From Puteibacter caeruleilacunae (GTDB taxonomy: Bacteria > Bacteroidota > Bacteroidia > Bacteroidales > Prolixibacteraceae), in NCBI GenBank assembly GCA_005217565.1, contig SJCO01000023.1:20413-84412 (forward strand): a stretch of DNA of 64,000 bases. Direction: 5' to 3'. The notes beneath the pieces were generated by a model that had not been told where the DNA came from, did no database searches, and was given only the letters and a program-made list of their open reading frames with translations. The position numbers and the translations under genes are program-made. Shown here one piece after another: positions 63,880 to 64,000 of the stretch. Every line of letters begins with the position of its first letter. The stretch's first letter is position 1.

Positions 63880-63897
63880 AGGATAGTTTGAAATAAT

Positions 63898-63947
63898 AAG
63901 GGTGTAATATTTAGGCAAAATGCTCAAATGTTACATCCTTGTTTTTT
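63898..63947 (+). terminator. Terminator-like hairpin near the right edge
   Basis: AAGGGTGTAA (63898-63907) pairs with TTACATCCTT (63931-63940) with one mismatch, and GTTTTTTA follows. The remaining bases to 64000 hold no ORF. Stretches here remind me of Bacteroidota insertion-sequence ends, but no transposase or terminal repeat is visible, so this is not called as mobile. Confidence 0.5.
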
Positions 63948-64000
63948 ATGATCGGAAATTGTTTTCTAAGTCAAAATCGGCGTAAAATTAAGTTCTGGAA

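Noticed and set aside
1..64000. CRISPR arrays, tRNA or rRNA genes, phage genes
   Set aside because: No short direct repeats with unique spacers, no cloverleaf sequence that I could find by eye, and no integrase, capsid or transposase frames.

Overview
This window looks like a chromosomal segment of a free-living, probably marine, member of the Bacteroidota (Bacteroidales/Marinilabiliales-like). The evidence is the AT-rich base composition, several SusC/SusD pairs with ECF sigma/FecR regulators, -7 boxes of the Bacteroidota type (TAnnTTTG), an arginine pathway built around a transcarbamylase with the succinylornithine-type Pro90, and a cysteine-type sulfatase. The genus is an inference. I see no rRNA, tRNA, CRISPR array or complete transposon.

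Layout. 1-8174 (minus strand): a polysaccharide-utilisation-type locus reading sigma factor, FecR anti-sigma, STN-SusC, SusD, DUF3472 lipoprotein (cut by the left edge). 8436-10919 (plus): a four-module CoA-disulfide-reductase-like protein fused to rhodanese, TusA and DsrE-like domains. 11100-13698 (plus): a nitrogen operon (TorF-like porin, PII protein, AmtB) preceded by an unusual array of C-rich motifs on an exact 53-bp period. 13794-14858 (minus): an M20 deacylase that probably serves arginine synthesis. 14988-18543 (minus): sulfate assimilation (DUF2061, cysH, cysD, cysN). 18818-19010: a long imperfect palindrome. 19081-20703 (plus): a GHL10-type glycosidase.

20770-34330 (minus): a second glycan-uptake locus. 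It holds an STN-bearing SusC with no SusD partner, sigma factor, about 3.3 copies of a 156-bp tandem repeat, FecR, then TIG/NHL lipoprotein, a paralogous SusC without STN, SusD and a DUF1735/DUF4361-type lipoprotein. 34953-42964 (minus): a complete Pho regulon block (porin, pstS, pstC, pstA, pstB, phoU, phoB-like, phoR-like) behind an array of 11-bp TGTAAC repeats that looks like a Bacteroidota PHO box. 43241-53422 (minus): arginine/proline synthesis (argR, GNAT acyltransferase, argG, argC, argD, proC, proB, proA, argF', argB). carA and carB run divergently at 53684-58118, behind paired ARG boxes and a leader with an intrinsic terminator. 58234-63834: accessory genes (SDR/DUF2867, sulfatase, beta-barrel protein, zinc-ribbon protein, ferredoxin). 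The right edge holds non-coding DNA with strong hairpins.

How the genes work together. The window is rich in nutrient-acquisition functions: ammonium, sulfate, phosphate and glycans. The PII/AmtB, Pho and ArgR circuits each have a recognisable operator region. Carbamoyl phosphate from CarAB feeds the ArgF' transcarbamylase encoded in the divergent arg operon. The most unusual non-coding features are the 53-bp phased array, the 156-bp repeats between a sigma factor and its anti-sigma factor, and two plus-strand promoter-hairpin-terminator cassettes that resemble antisense PUL small RNAs.
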